Assembly (NCBI GenBank): GCA_030770425.1
Contig: JASJFT010000017.1
Span: 248,001-312,000, forward strand
Reading direction: 5' to 3'
Source of the DNA: Darksidea phi
Taxonomy: Eukaryota > Ascomycota > Dothideomycetes > Pleosporales > Lentitheciaceae
DNA length: 64,000 bases
Each line of letters starts with the position of its first letter. Within the stretch, counting starts at the first letter, position 1. This document shows positions 9,339 through 20,590 of this stretch, in pieces. Both the position numbers and the translations under genes were made by a program. Below the pieces are notes generated by a model that had not been told where the DNA came from, made no database searches, and worked only from the letters and a program-made list of their open reading frames with translations.

Positions 9339-12188
9339 CTACATAACAACGCACTTCTCTCGGTCCTCGTTCCCATGCTGATTTGGTCCGACCATTCCCG
9401 CACTCTGCCTCCTCCCCGGTCTCGCTGACAACGCCGTTGATACTAACGGTCGTGAGCTTCTCCGTCCCTGCTGTATCTGAACCTGATTGGAAGGAGGCGC
9501 GCCTTGAGCATTCGCCTGATACGCACTACCATAAGACCTAAGCGGAGCCTGTGGGTTTGCAGGATGACCCTGGGGCGGGTGATACGGTCGGCTTGTAGAC
9601 GCCTCTTCATATGTTGGAGGTGGCGCGGACTCGTTCGGGGCGCTGTGCGGTTGTTGGTTGCTGCGACGTGGTGGAATTAGAGGCGGCATTTGTTCGCCGG
9701 TACGAGACGTGCGATCGTTGGCAGGTCGAGTTTGTGATCGTGCTGCGATCGCACTCTCGGACAACTCATTCTCCCGGCGTCGACGTTCTTCTACTGAGCG
9801 ACGGTGTCGATCATCCTCCTCCTCCTGAAGTTGAAGTGCTAGTGCGAGATCATGGTCTTCTTGCTCTACTTTGCCGAGGTCTGAGCTGAGTGATTGTGGT
9901 GGTGCAGGAGAGGGGTCTGGGGCGGTATGCGAAGGGCTGAACGCAGATGATGAGGAATGCTGGTTCCCACGCCTAGATTGCACGGTAGTCCAACCTTCAT
10001 TGTCGTCCACGTCAAGCAGACTTCGAATCGGTGGCTCGTTTTCGGGTATGGGGAAGCTGTTATTGCCGACCGCACGGAAGTCCCCAGAGAAGAGTTCGCT
10101 TCCTTGGCCATTGACGTCCACTAGTGACTCCCACACGATCTCATCATGGCTTGAATAACCTTGATCTGTTACCAGTGTCACTAGCTGATGCGTCCTGGGA
10201 TCCTTGTATAGCGTAGAGAAATGATCGTTCCGGAAGAGGATTGCCACTTGACCAGGCTGCAGGCTTTCTCGCATCGTCTTCAGTCCGTAGGTTGTCAATT
10301 GTGTCGGCCATCTGTTCAGAAACTCCTTGATTGCGTGAATGTCGGTAAACATCTGCTGTTCGTCGGTGGTCAATGCTTCACCAGTCTGTAGCTTTGCATC
10401 CAGCTCTTCTTCTTGAAATTGCACGTATTGTGACAACTCGTATGACTTTGCGATTCGTTCCAGGGAGCGGTACGCGTCAGAGCCTGGCTCAGGAAGCCAG
10501 CCGTGCATTAAAGGGATGTCAAACGTTCGGTAAAGTCGCATATCCCGGGTGTTCTCGAAACCACCAGGTCGATCCGCGAGTAGGGAAACGGATGTTGAAG
10601 TGCCATCTGTAGAGTCTGCGTCCCGAACGAACATGGGGTTGACGTTAAGGCCAGTGTGCAGAGCAAGGAGAAACTTGTACAGCTCCCCCACGTCGGGCAA
10701 CTCTTGGGCAGCGCCTCCTCTCCGACCGGACATGAGTTCATCAAAAACTGCGTCAAGAAGTAGACCAAGACTGACTTGCTCACGCGTGCGGAGTGTGTCT
10801 ACAAGTGCTGTTTCTATGCCTGCCGGAGTGGATAGGACGAGCGCATTGACGAGCGCCAGCAAAGGGCATGGCCCGTTGAGATTCTGTGTCAGAATTGGTG
10901 AAGTTCGAATGCCACGCTTATTGACATCGTGCCATCTGATGTGTTTGATTTGATAATGTTCTTTCCGCTGCCTGTTCATCGCGGTATTGGGCGACTCTAA
11001 GCCTGTGTTCGAAGACCCAACAATTCCTGTGTCGAGAGGCCGCGGGGGCATGGGAGATGCACGTTCTTCATGGGATCTGCGTGGTGGCAATGCGGGAGGC
11101 TGTTCTACCTGGAGTGGCGGCGGCGGTAGTGGGGCTGGGTACTGTGCTGCTTGTGGAGGGAATTGAGATGCTTGCTCCATGCGATGAAATTCCTCTTCAT
11201 GATGACGCTCTAGTTCTGCCTTGACGGCAGCTTCGTGGGCGGCTTCCAATTCCCTCTGTTTCTTTTCACGTTCATCCTTCTCCCAGGCCTGCTGTTGCTG
11301 CCACGTTCGTTGGGGGCCATTTTCTTCTCTCTGATCTTCAGGCAACCCGTAGCTTCTGGCAAATGCATCCAGCGATGATATGTCCATGCCCGGAGTGTAG
11401 TCTTCTGAAGTATTGGACTCGTGTCTTGGGTACGACGACTGCGATGTGGCTGATTCCACAGCAATGAGCGGAGGCTGGTCAGGAGACTTGGGTCTCTGGC
11501 GTGGAGGTGCGTGGCTGTCTAGTTGGAGATCCGCAACGCGGTTGGTAGGGGTGTGGGGGGTTTGGACACTTGGTAGCTCCACGAGCTCGCCGTATGTGGG
11601 TGCTTGCGCAGGAGCGTCTCCCCATACCTGCTGGCTACTCTCTCCGCCAAAGTTGCTCTGGCCCGTAGTCTGCATCTTGAGATATGGGTTGTTGGTATGC
11701 AAGGGTATCGATACTGAGGAGACATTGCTCGCAGCGCCGTACGACGACGATGTTATGCCGGTAGGCTCCGGTGACATCGTCTCCAGCGATTTTTTGAAGG
11801 CTACTCCAGGCGGTGGTCCTGCCCTTAGTGCGTCCGGCAGCGAGTTCTTGTTCGCTGGGACTGGTGTCGGCTGCCCTCCGCCAATCTTCAAGGCGCCGGG
11901 CAGGTCATTGGGGGCCGTGTCGTCATCGGAGTGGTCCCACTCGTTGTCGCTGTACTCTGATCCAGACTCATCGTCCGCTTCCGCCCTCTTCTGCGCTTCC
12001 TCTAGGGGCTTTAGATTGAACGCCGGTGATGTAGCAAGATGCGGCGAATAGACGTCTGGCGGGTTGGAGGTGGGGAGCTGCGGAGGGTGCTCATCTGAGG
12101 GCGTCGTAGGGTAAGGGGGGTTGTGCATTGCTTGCGACAGCGGCGCCGGTACGAGGTCGCCGGAAGGCGTATTCTTGCGGAGCACCAT
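9339..12188 (-). CDS. MINDY-family deubiquitinase (FAM63-like) with a C-terminal CAAX box
   Basis: A single-exon protein of 949 residues. The N-terminal 410 residues are disordered, Pro/Ser/Gln-rich and partly coiled-coil. The MINDY cysteine-protease domain follows: catalytic Cys in QNLNGPCPLLAL (about residue 440) and catalytic His in LFRNDHFSTLYK (about 654). This family removes distal ubiquitin from Lys48-linked chains; yeast has Miy1. About 780 lies DHDLALALQLQEEEDD, which matches the ubiquitin-binding MIU motif pattern. The last four residues are CVVM, a farnesyl-type CAAX sequence, suggesting membrane anchoring. The gene is divergent from TRM6, with about 300 bp between start codons. 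The family call is strong; lipidation is inference. Confidence 0.9.
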   Translation of the reverse strand: MVLRKNTPSGDLVPAPLSQAMHNPPYPTTPSDEHPPQLPTSNPPDVYSPHLATSPAFNLKPLEEAQKRAEADDESGSEYSDNEWDHSDDDTAPNDLPGALKIGGGQPTPVPANKNSLPDALRAGPPPGVAFKKSLETMSPEPTGITSSSYGAASNVSSVSIPLHTNNPYLKMQTTGQSNFGGESSQQVWGDAPAQAPTYGELVELPSVQTPHTPTNRVADLQLDSHAPPRQRPKSPDQPPLIAVESATSQSSYPRHESNTSEDYTPGMDISSLDAFARSYGLPEDQREENGPQRTWQQQQAWEKDEREKKQRELEAAHEAAVKAELERHHEEEFHRMEQASQFPPQAAQYPAPLPPPPLQVEQPPALPPRRSHEERASPMPPRPLDTGIVGSSNTGLESPNTAMNRQRKEHYQIKHIRWHDVNKRGIRTSPILTQNLNGPCPLLALVNALVLSTPAGIETALVDTLRTREQVSLGLLLDAVFDELMSGRRGGAAQELPDVGELYKFLLALHTGLNVNPMFVRDADSTDGTSTSVSLLADRPGGFENTRDMRLYRTFDIPLMHGWLPEPGSDAYRSLERIAKSYELSQYVQFQEEELDAKLQTGEALTTDEQQMFTDIHAIKEFLNRWPTQLTTYGLKTMRESLQPGQVAILFRNDHFSTLYKDPRTHQLVTLVTDQGYSSHDEIVWESLVDVNGQGSELFSGDFRAVGNNSFPIPENEPPIRSLLDVDDNEGWTTVQSRRGNQHSSSSAFSPSHTAPDPSPAPPQSLSSDLGKVEQEDHDLALALQLQEEEDDRHRRSVEERRRRENELSESAIAARSQTRPANDRTSRTGEQMPPLIPPRRSNQQPHSAPNESAPPPTYEEASTSRPYHPPQGHPANPQAPLRSYGSAYQANAQGAPPSNQVQIQQGRRSSRPLVSTALSARPGRRQSAGMVGPNQHGNEDREKCVVM

Positions 12189-12490
12189 GGTGATGGCGGA
12201 TACCGGCGGTGGTTGTCGGGAATCTACAAGCGCAATGGGGTGCCTTTGGAGGAGTGGAAATGGAGGGCAGAGCTTCTAGGTTGACTGGGCGGCGATAGTT
12301 GTACAGTTCAATGTTGTCTATACGCGGCCTGTGAGGAGGATGACGACGATTGCCCGCGCCCGCGCCACACGGGCTCCAGCACCGCCACTCGCGGACCAGG
12401 CGCCTTCTCCGACAGCCGCGCGGGGAAAGTAACCTCCGTCCGTTGGCAAATTATTCGCGACCGAGCCCGCGACACCCTCCAGACCGCGCC
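12189..12490. promoter_or_regulatory. Shared divergent promoter, MINDY / TRM6
   Basis: 302 bases separate the start codons of two divergent genes, so both promoters must lie here or overlap the neighbouring leaders. No specific factor site can be claimed. Confidence 0.5.
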
Positions 12491-14434
12491 ATGCCGTCCC
12501 ACATACGGCCGCATACGCACGTCGCGCTTCGGCTGCCGTCCGGCCTGCTCAAGCTGGTGGAGCTTACTCCAAATACGTACGTATAACAGCTGTAGTGAGC
12601 ATCCTCAGGCCTTGCCTTGCTAAGAATAACCCGCCCATACTCGCTAACCGCGCGCAGGAATATCAACCTGGGCAAATACGGCACATTCTCCTCCAACCAA
12701 ATTCTCGGACGACCGTACTTCCTTACCTACGAGCTACTAGACAAGGACGACACCAGGGCCGGCGCCGAACTACGGGTCGTGCCTCCTTCAGAACTGCATG
12801 CGGAAGCGTTGGGAAACGACCGTGCGACACCTGCCGAAACGAGGGGAGAAGATGCTCTGGCCGAAGGCGCGCTCGGTTTCGATATCGTAGGCGACGATGG
12901 CGAGGTGATCATGCGCAACAACCGTCTAACCGTGGACGATCCCTCAAGGCAGAAGCTGTCCTACGAAGAGATCGAGGAGCTCAAAAAAGCAGGCGCAGGG
13001 TCGGGAAAAGACATAATCGCAAAGATCATGGCGTCACATATGGCGATTGAAGAGAAGACGTCCTTCTCGCTGGCAAAATATACCCTCCGGAAGTCGAGAA
13101 AATACTTAAAAAGGTTTACAGTACTACCACTGGACGTCGGAACGCTCGTCGAGTACATTACGGAGAAGGAGGCATACAAAATCATGGAGCTGAGAGAAGA
13201 GACGCTAGGTCTTATATGCAGCTGGGCAAATGTGCATTATACAGCAGACAATCAGGTTCTGATGGCAGAGGATGGTGTGAGTCAGATAGGAGGAGGCAGG
13301 TGGCTGGTGGTCGACGACACGGGCGGATTAGTGACGGCGGCGCTAGCTGAAAAGATGAGTATATTGCACCCAGACGAGGAGGAAGAAACTTCACTCGAAG
13401 AAGAGCAGGACAGTGCTCGCGGTGGGGCTAGCAACGCAAAAACCCTAGAGCAGAACGGCACCAAGGATGTTGCCATGACCGAAGCAGATACCCTCAAGCC
13501 TACTCTACGAAACGGAACAACAACAGAACGGCCATCGACCGCACCATCAGAAGAAACCCTGATCCGACCGAAACGCCCCTTCCAACACATCCCCCAAATG
13601 TCCGCCCAAACAAACACCCTCACGATCCTCCACCCAAACAACCAGCCAAACCTGTCCCACCTAAAATACTTCGGCTATGACACCGGCAACCCACCCACCA
13701 CGCATCCACTCTACAGCCACCTGAAAATGGTATCCTGGTTGCAACTTATGCACCCTACTGAGGACCCCTCATACATCGAGCCCGAAGTTATACCCGAAGA
13801 GACACTGGCTGCTATGAAGAGTTCAAAGAGGGGTAACTACTACAAGAAACGAAGACGCTGGGAGAAGACGAAGAGGGTTGTTGATGAGGCGCGGAGAGGA
13901 GGGTTTGATGGGCTGGTCGTGGCGAGTAATATGGAGCCGAAAAGTGTGCTGAGGGAGGCGATACCATTAGTTAGGGGTGGGGGAAGGGTCGTGGTGTTTA
14001 GCCCCAACGCTGAGTCGTTGGTAGAGCTATGCGACTACTATAGTAAAGAACGGAGGGCGGCGTATATTGCGCGCGAGTTTGGGACCCACCCAGAGGGCAA
14101 AAGGGTCAATGGAGAAGAATCTGACGAACCAAGTGGCAAGGATATCAAGGTGGAGGACGACGAGGAAGTCAACGAAACCGAAGATGGAATCACGGAGGAC
14201 GACTTTCCGGTAAACCCAACGCTGCTACTCGCGCCATCGCTGCAGACGACGAGGGCGAGACATTGGCAGGTACTGCCGCAACGGACGCACCCGTTCATGA
14301 CTAGTAAGGGTGGCGCAGAGGGGTACCTGTTTACAGCAACCCGAGTCCTACCGGTGGAGGGCAAAGTTGAAGCTAGGGGCCATGGACGTGGCAAGAAGAG
14401 GAAAACAGGACCAGAAACCTCCGTACCGTCATGA
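12491..14434 (+). CDS. TRM6: tRNA (adenine-58-N1) methyltransferase non-catalytic subunit TRM6 (GCD10)
   Basis: Two exons, 12491-12576 and 12658-14434, give 620 residues. The first exon supplies the N-terminal strand VALRLPSG; the splice joins it as PNTNINLGKYG, a family signature, and the frame runs on through LGRPYFLTYE. TRM6 pairs with TRM61 to make m1A58 in tRNA, including initiator tRNA-Met; TRM6 binds tRNA and lacks the SAM site. The Gcd10 core covers about residues 10-250 and a second conserved block about 340-480 (the part around VVASNMEPKSVL). An acidic, Lys/Glu-rich segment and a basic tail ending near GRGKKRKTG follow. A start without the first exon would miss the conserved N-terminus, so the spliced model is preferred. 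Confidence 0.88.
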
Positions 14435-14587
14435 TGGATTCAATCTCCATTCCGAGAGATTTGATCAGCAATGACACTGAATAATTGAACATGACGGCTT
14501 TGTTCAAAAGATTTGGAGGTTATTCATTCGCCTGCCGATACCAAAACATGCCGTGACAATGACCATGCGACACCCAAACACACTAAC

Positions 14588-15403
14588 CTACAAAGCCTTC
14601 CCCATAAACTTCCGTTTGGTAAAGCTCAACCACCACTTACTCGGCACACCTGTGCCATCCGCATACACCCTGTTTAGCAATCGTGTTGCCAGCTCTTGTC
14701 GCATCTGCATAATATACTGCCGCAGCACTTCTGCTTGGTTCCTGTCCGCGGGCGCTTCAAAAGCCTGGTTGAGCGGGAAGCCGGCATCGCCTGGGATGGC
14801 GAAGTTGGTGTCGAGCGCGATGTTCATTACGGCCTACAGAACCTTGGTGTCAGCGCAATGCCTTCTATGCTCTTGCTCTCCTCTTCACCCACTCTCACCA
14901 CCACCCTTGACCGAAAACGAGATGCTCGTAGCCTACCTTCTCAGCATCCCTCCTCCCCACGCCCGGCTTGATCTTCCCCAGCACCTCGCTCACAAACAGA
15001 ATGCCATAGATCAGCACACGATCGGCGGGACCCTTGATCTCGAAATTGCGGAAGAAGGTGTTGGCGCGGAAGAGCGAAAGGACTTCGTCCAGGGGGTCGT
15101 AGGACTCGTGCGAGGCTTCAATGGTGAGGTCGGATTCGCTGGGTGGGAGGGCGGGCAGCTGGATCGCGGGGCCACGAGTGCGTGTGCGGAGGGGAAGGAG
15201 GGCGAAGTTGCCTAGAGTGTTGATGAGCGAGGGAGATTGGTAGTTTGGGTATACTTGGTAAGGGAGGGGTACCGATTAGTTGCTGGTTCGGCTCGTCGAG
15301 GAAGACAGAGTGGTAGGCCTGGATGGGTTGTAAGTGTGAATGACCGATTGCGCGCACGAAGGCGACCTCAAAACTGGAGGATAGAAAGGCCGCTTACAGG
15401 CAT
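14588..15403 (-). CDS. ARC18: Actin-related protein 2/3 complex subunit 3 (ARPC3 / ARC18)
   Basis: Four exons on the minus strand, 15403-15398, 15318-15273, 15211-14937 and 14833-14588, give 190 residues. The first coding exon is only six bases (Met-Pro) before a good GTAAGC donor; it joins to AYHSVFLDEPNQQLIG, restoring the conserved MPAYHS start of the family. Other conserved parts are GNFALLPLRTRTRGPA, FFRNFEIKGPADR, LIYGILFVSEVL and the C-terminal KWWLSFTKRKFMGK. ARPC3 is one of the seven subunits of the Arp2/3 complex, which nucleates branched actin at endocytic patches. The gene is divergent from RFC3 (206 bp between start codons) and convergent with TRM6. Confidence 0.92.
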
Positions 15404-15609
15404 AGTGGCGGTGGATGTGCCCGCTCACCGGAAGTGTGCTGTCGAGCTTGGGATATTCGCGGAGGTGAGGCCGGCCATGCGAAGTGGGATGTCGGCTGCT
15501 TAGTCAGCCCCGCTCGATCCAAGCTACACGTCCAGAGCGCGACGCGTCTCCGCAAAAGCACTTTCGCGAGCATCTTACTCGGTGTGCCTGCCTACGCCTC
15601 GATTCGAAA

Positions 15610-16891
15610 ATGTCCGACTACGAGGATGAAATGGATGTGGATGCGCCCGTTGTCGACGCCCCGATGACGTTTGGCGGAGATATGAAGAAAGGGAAGAGGA
15701 GTGCAGCGAATCTGCCCGTTGAGGCCGAGGATTCTCTGCCATGGTATGAGACGCTTGCCTATGCGATCAGGCTTGACTGACGACGGGAAGGGTGGAGAAG
15801 TATCGTCCGAATTCTCTCAACGACGTCGAAGGCCACCAAGACATAATAGCCACCATCAACAAATTTGTCGACTCGAATGTGAGACAAGGCACCACCCCTT
15901 CCATGGCGATTCGAGCTCACGTGTGTAGCGACTGCCTCACCTCCTTCTCTATGGCCCGCCCGGAACCGGCAAGACGTCGACGGTCCTCGCGCTCGCACGG
16001 CGCATCTACGGAAACAAGAATATGAGGCAGATGGTGCTGGAACTGAACGCATCAGACGACCGAGGTATCGACGTCGTCCGAGAGCAGATCAAGACTTTCA
16101 GCAGCACCAAGCAGATCTTTGCAGCCGCACCGAAACCCGGTGAAGCTTCGTCGCTGGCCACCTTCAAGCTGATCATCCTGGACGAGGCCGACGCCATGAC
16201 AGCGACTGCGCAAATGGCCCTGCGACGGATCATGGAGAAATACACAGCGAATACCAGATTCTGCATCATCGCAAACTACACACATAAACTCTCCCCGGCG
16301 CTCTTATCTCGGTGTACAAGATTTCGCTTCTCTCCGCTTAAAGAGGCAGATATCAGGAGCTTGGTCGACAAGGTCATTGACGAAGAGAAGGTCAACATCA
16401 CGCAGGATGCCACAGAGTCGCTCGTTAAGCTGAGCAAGGGCGACATGAGACGCGCTCTAAACGTCCTGCAAGCATGCCATGCTTCCAGCACACCACTGCA
16501 ACCCCCCGGGAAACCCGCACCAGACCCAAGCACCATTACAAGAGACGAAATCACGCAGACGACTATCTATGACTGTATAGCAGCACCGCACCCCGCAGAT
16601 ATCCAGTACATTTTGAACATGCTGCTAGAAACTAGCGACATCACGCAGTGTCTGCGGACAATCAACAATATCAAAGCGCTCAAGGGTCTAGCATTAGCAG
16701 ATATCCTAACCGCGCTTAGTGAAGAGCTCGTCAGAAATGACGTTTCGCCACAAACTATGGTAACGTGGTTGTCAGGCCTTGCTGACATCGAGTACCGGCT
16801 TAGCGGTGGTGGAAATGAAGCTATTCAGACAGGTGCTACCATTGGCGTTGTTAGGACGGGAGTGGAGTTGTTGGTTCATGGGAAGAAGTAG
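15610..16891 (+). CDS. RFC3: Replication factor C subunit 3 (clamp loader; RFC5 in humans)
   Basis: Three exons, 15610-15743, 15791-15878 and 15929-16891, give 394 residues. An acidic tail of about 40 residues precedes PWVEKYRP. The Walker A GPPGTGKT is at 83-90, the Walker B DEAD box at about 159-162, the SRC motif sits in LLSRCTRFRF, and the RFC box LELNASDDRGID is intact. The C-terminal collar helices include LADIEYRLSGGGNEAIQ, diagnostic for the Rfc3 subunit rather than Rfc2 or Rfc4. It is an AAA+ ATPase of the pentamer that loads PCNA at primer ends. A short insertion (about 10 residues, AAPKPGEASS) lies just before the Walker B strand compared with yeast. Confidence 0.93.
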
Positions 16892-17793
16892 AAGGCTCGT
16901 TGATTGGAATGTTCTGGCGTAAGTGCGAATTGGCGATGGGCGGGCTAAACATAGTTTACGACGGTTCTATTTTGCCCTGGACGTAGCCGGATCCGCCCTT
17001 CCTAGGTTGCTTTTCCAATGGCCTGAGAGTCCGGCCTCGGATGGGGTCTGCCATCAACAACAGGAAGATTCCGGGCTTGAAGAAGAATATTGTCGGTCCT
17101 TTAAAAGAATGGCGGAGATTTGATGCTACAAGAAAAGGCCGTCTTTTGTATGATATCCAAGGGTAATATATATCCGTTTGCATGCGCCTTGATCGTGCGA
17201 CCAATTGAGACTCCAATCAGCGGAGACGGCTATTGCGCCCGTCGATTATTACTAAGGCCAAAGCGCGATTCCATGTCCAAATCCTTGATGATATACCCGG
17301 TTCGCTTTACGATACCAGTTTTTAGACATCACTCGAGGATGTGGGCACACGCACAGTCAAAGGTAGAGCACGATTTAGAGAACAGCTCCTGAAAGTAACC
17401 TCGTTCGACGATTGTCAGTTTGGCTTCATCTAACTGGGGTCCTGTCACTCCATCGACAACTTTGAACATTCTAATCATTAAGAGTCAAACTGATGATGAT
17501 GACCACCATCATCCCACCTTATAGGTGCAGTCGTAAATCAATAGACGCAACGAAGCGGTGGGCAGGGCAACGCAACGCAACGCAAACGCGGTGAATGCCA
17601 CTGCGTAACTGGTGTCAACACAGCAGAGTTCCACCTACACAGGACACTCCAGTCACCAGATACCGTCAGCCAACTGTCTGCCTTTCTATTCACTCGCCAG
17701 GCCCACTGTTCCAGATCCACAGAGACGCCCAAACACACACTACCCCAACCTCGCGCCTTACCGCATCTCCTAAATACCAATTAGCTCACTGCC
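16892..17793. other. Intergenic region
   Basis: About 900 bases; no gene seen. The part near 17560-17590 has a small CAACG/CAACGCAA-type repeat (acgcaacgcaacgc). The final 200 bases are C-rich and are likely the promoter of the next gene. Confidence 0.45.
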
Positions 17794-19116
17794 ATGGACA
17801 TCAGCCATCTTCCTCCGCCCTCCACTGCAGACATCCACCCCGCCATCCGAATAACTACGCCCAAAAAGCCTCTCACAGCACCGCAGAACACTCCCGAAAA
17901 CGTCACCCTCCACATCTCCCCTTTCGCAAGCAAGGTCAACGAGCTGCCGCCCAAAGAACGCACTCGTGCTTATTCTACTTCTTCGAGGATAGAAGAATCA
18001 CTCGAGAATGATGTAGTGAGAACAACGTATCGAAAGTTGTTGGCGTTGAAACAAGGTGGCCATCTGCCTCGACGGAGTAATTCGTCACGAAGGACTGCGA
18101 GTACGCCAGTTGCGAGAAGTCCAGGGTTCGAAAATACGCTGCCACAAGGTCACCGCCCCCCCATACGTCCTCCAGCCCGACTCATTGTATCGGCGCCTCC
18201 CATTTCGCAGTCTATATTCAGTCGTCCAGTTCCCGCTTCGCCCATGGGAAACGCGTGGTCGGGCGAGCACTACTGGGCTCCGCAATTTAGTCCGCAAATA
18301 GTGGTCCAACGTGAGGAAAGTACTAGGGATCCAGACGACCTCCTCACACCAATACAACCGGCGGGTCGCGCCGCATACTACACTGTGCGTGACAATGTGC
18401 AAGCTCTCGCTTCTAAGCTCGCGGATGAAGCCGGAGCGCACGGTGAGACTATCCCGACAAGGGAATGCGATGTCATCGCCGCAGAAAGGGTGCTAGACGA
18501 TAAGAACGCGGAGTTTGCGCAGAGTGGCGAGTTGCCCTTACCAAGATCCATCTCTTCACGGGTATTCGAGCTCGCGGGCGAAGAAAGTCGTGCAATATCC
18601 TCCTTTGGCATTAAAACATCCGCAGATCTCATAGACATCGATCTTTGGATGCGCATCGACGAAACTACTCTTCAATTCTCTACCATCCTCGACTCAACAA
18701 AAGAAGCCCTAGCTATGCTAAAGGAACGACGTAAGAATCGCGAGCTAGAACTCTCCGTCCCTGCTTACTCTGTCGTCTACGCGCTCCGAATCCTCGACGA
18801 AAAGCAAAGGAAATTGAAGCGAGTATCCTGGGAATCAGAGGTTTCAGAGGATGATTTTGAGTATGGTATGTTTTTGAAGAGTATACAGGAGGAGCTGATG
18901 GAAGAGGAGAAAAGGAGGGGGGGAGGGGGGGAGCCAGGTGAGAAGCGGAGTGAGGGCTTTAGAAAAGCTTTTGATCTAGAGAACAGAAGGCTGAGAGGGA
19001 AGGCGCCTAGTGTGCTGGACTTAGCGAATTGGGCGGAGGAGTTGAGGAAGTTCGAAGGTGATAAGGAGGAGAGAGAGGAGGACGACATCGGGAGGGCGAT
19101 TACGAAGGATGACTGA
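17794..19116 (+). CDS. Conserved-looking hypothetical protein, 440 residues
   Basis: A single-exon open frame of 440 residues starting MDISHLPPPS. I do not recognise it. Residues 1-210 are Pro/Ser/Arg-rich and probably disordered. From about 215 there are predicted helices rich in Leu, Glu and Arg, including ERVLDDKNAEFAQSG and LRILDEKQRKLKRVSWE. A Gly run lies near 380 (five in a row) and the C-terminus is acidic and Lys-rich. No signal peptide, membrane span or catalytic motif is visible. Coding status rests on length, composition and an ATG in good context (gccATGGAC). The 3' end is convergent with the methyltransferase gene, 89 bp away. Confidence 0.65.
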   Translation: MDISHLPPPSTADIHPAIRITTPKKPLTAPQNTPENVTLHISPFASKVNELPPKERTRAYSTSSRIEESLENDVVRTTYRKLLALKQGGHLPRRSNSSRRTASTPVARSPGFENTLPQGHRPPIRPPARLIVSAPPISQSIFSRPVPASPMGNAWSGEHYWAPQFSPQIVVQREESTRDPDDLLTPIQPAGRAAYYTVRDNVQALASKLADEAGAHGETIPTRECDVIAAERVLDDKNAEFAQSGELPLPRSISSRVFELAGEESRAISSFGIKTSADLIDIDLWMRIDETTLQFSTILDSTKEALAMLKERRKNRELELSVPAYSVVYALRILDEKQRKLKRVSWESEVSEDDFEYGMFLKSIQEELMEEEKRRGGGGEPGEKRSEGFRKAFDLENRRLRGKAPSVLDLANWAEELRKFEGDKEEREEDDIGRAITKDD

Positions 19117-19205
19117 GATAATGACCTGCTCCCCACTATTATACAAGAGCAATCAGGAGCCTTGATACGGGATTTATAAGATCAGCGACAACACCTTCTA
19201 CCACT

Positions 19206-20590
19206 CTACTCAGCCTTCTCAAACAACAGATGCGTAACCCCCCAAGTATCCCCACCACCCCATCTGAACAATTCCGCACACGCCATATAAAAGATCTGCC
19301 AGCGATTCCACCATGTCACCACATCCTTTTCTCCATACGTAGAGACGAGATGTGGCCAGATCTCTTCTCTGGATTTGTGTTAGTATATATATCCAATACC
19401 CAAGAATCGGCATTAGTGATTACTTTTGTTTGAGCATCTTGGAGAGCCAGTCTTCGCAGGTTTGGGCGTAGTGTTGCCCATTTACCCACCATTGGTGTTG
19501 CAGGTGCAGATGTGATTGGTAAAAGAGAAGGAGGTCAGAAGAAGGCATTGTTCCTATAGGAATTAACGGGAGTGAGCGATGACGATAGAGTTTGAGCTAG
19601 GCGTGGAAGAGGGGAATGGGCAGAAGAATGGAAAGAAAGAGACACAACATACCTCCAGTAAAGAAATACTCACTCATCCATCCGCTTTCAAAGTCATAGG
19701 GTGTCGTAGCATGACAAAAGATATGCACGAACAACTTCCCACCCGGCTTCAGCGCTCTCGAGACCTTTTGCATCAGCAACTCGTAATTCTTCATGTGCTC
19801 GAAGAGCTCAATCGAAACAATTCTATCAAAAGCGTCGGCCTCGAACTCGTAATCTACGACATCGCCGGTGATGACGGTAAGATTGGTCAGACCTTTAGAT
19901 GCAGCGACGTTGTCGATGTATTCCTTTTGCGTTCGCGAATTAGAAAAGGCCGTGATGCTGGATTTGGGGAATTGTTCGGCGAAGAAAATGGATGCAGAGC
20001 CCCAACCGCATCTATATGCTCGTCAGCGTCAATAATTGTGCTAACCTTCTCCACACAGCGCAACACATGAAGATACGACCCTCGACACTTGCAGGTCAGC
20101 TCAAAGAGAAGGGAAGAACAACACACCCCAGATCCAGCACCTTCATCCCATCCCTCAGCTCCGCCCGTTCCACATACAATTTCAACATCGCAATTTCCGC
20201 CTCTTCCAAGCTCTCGACATCTTCCTCATACAATGCACAAGAGTACTTCATTCTCGGTCCCAACATGCCTTTCAGGACACCAGTGCCGACTTCATAGTGC
20301 TGCTGATTGGCGGTGCTTGTCTCCACCGCAATCGGTCTGGTACGCAACAGGTTGACGTACTTCATTTTGGTCTCGTATGCAGATGTTAATGAGGTGGAAG
20401 CGATCTCAGCAAGGCGTTGGGCGAGCTGGCGGCGGATGCCAAATCGAATGACCGCGTGTGGTAGATAGCCAGCATCAAGCAGTGGATTGATTTTGTCATC
20501 GGAAAACAGATACTCTGCCTTCATATTAGTATAGACGTGCCATTGGGACCCCTTGACTATGCGCTTGTAGGTACCTGAGAGAGCATTCAT
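19206..20590 (-). CDS. Cyclopropane-fatty-acid-synthase-like SAM methyltransferase
   Basis: Minus-strand exons 20590-20127, 20011-19653, 19553-19424 and 19368-19206 give 371 residues. The SAM-binding motif I is VLDLGCGWGS, formed across the first splice. Further family landmarks are ANQQHYEVGTG, RMKYSCALY, the acidic loop VSIELFEHMKNY, the motif LKPGGKLFVHIF and WMSEYFFTGGTMPSSD. The C-terminus is WWNRWQIFYMACAELF and then WGVTHLLFEKAE. This places it in the cyclopropane-fatty-acyl-phospholipid synthase / coclaurine N-methyltransferase-like group; the acceptor is unknown. A 60-base stretch at 20574-20515 has GT..AG ends and a TACTAAT branch-like site and is in frame without stops, so it may be an extra intron. 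Removing it gives 351 residues starting MNALSEYLFSDD, closer to a normal start for this family. Confidence 0.85.
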
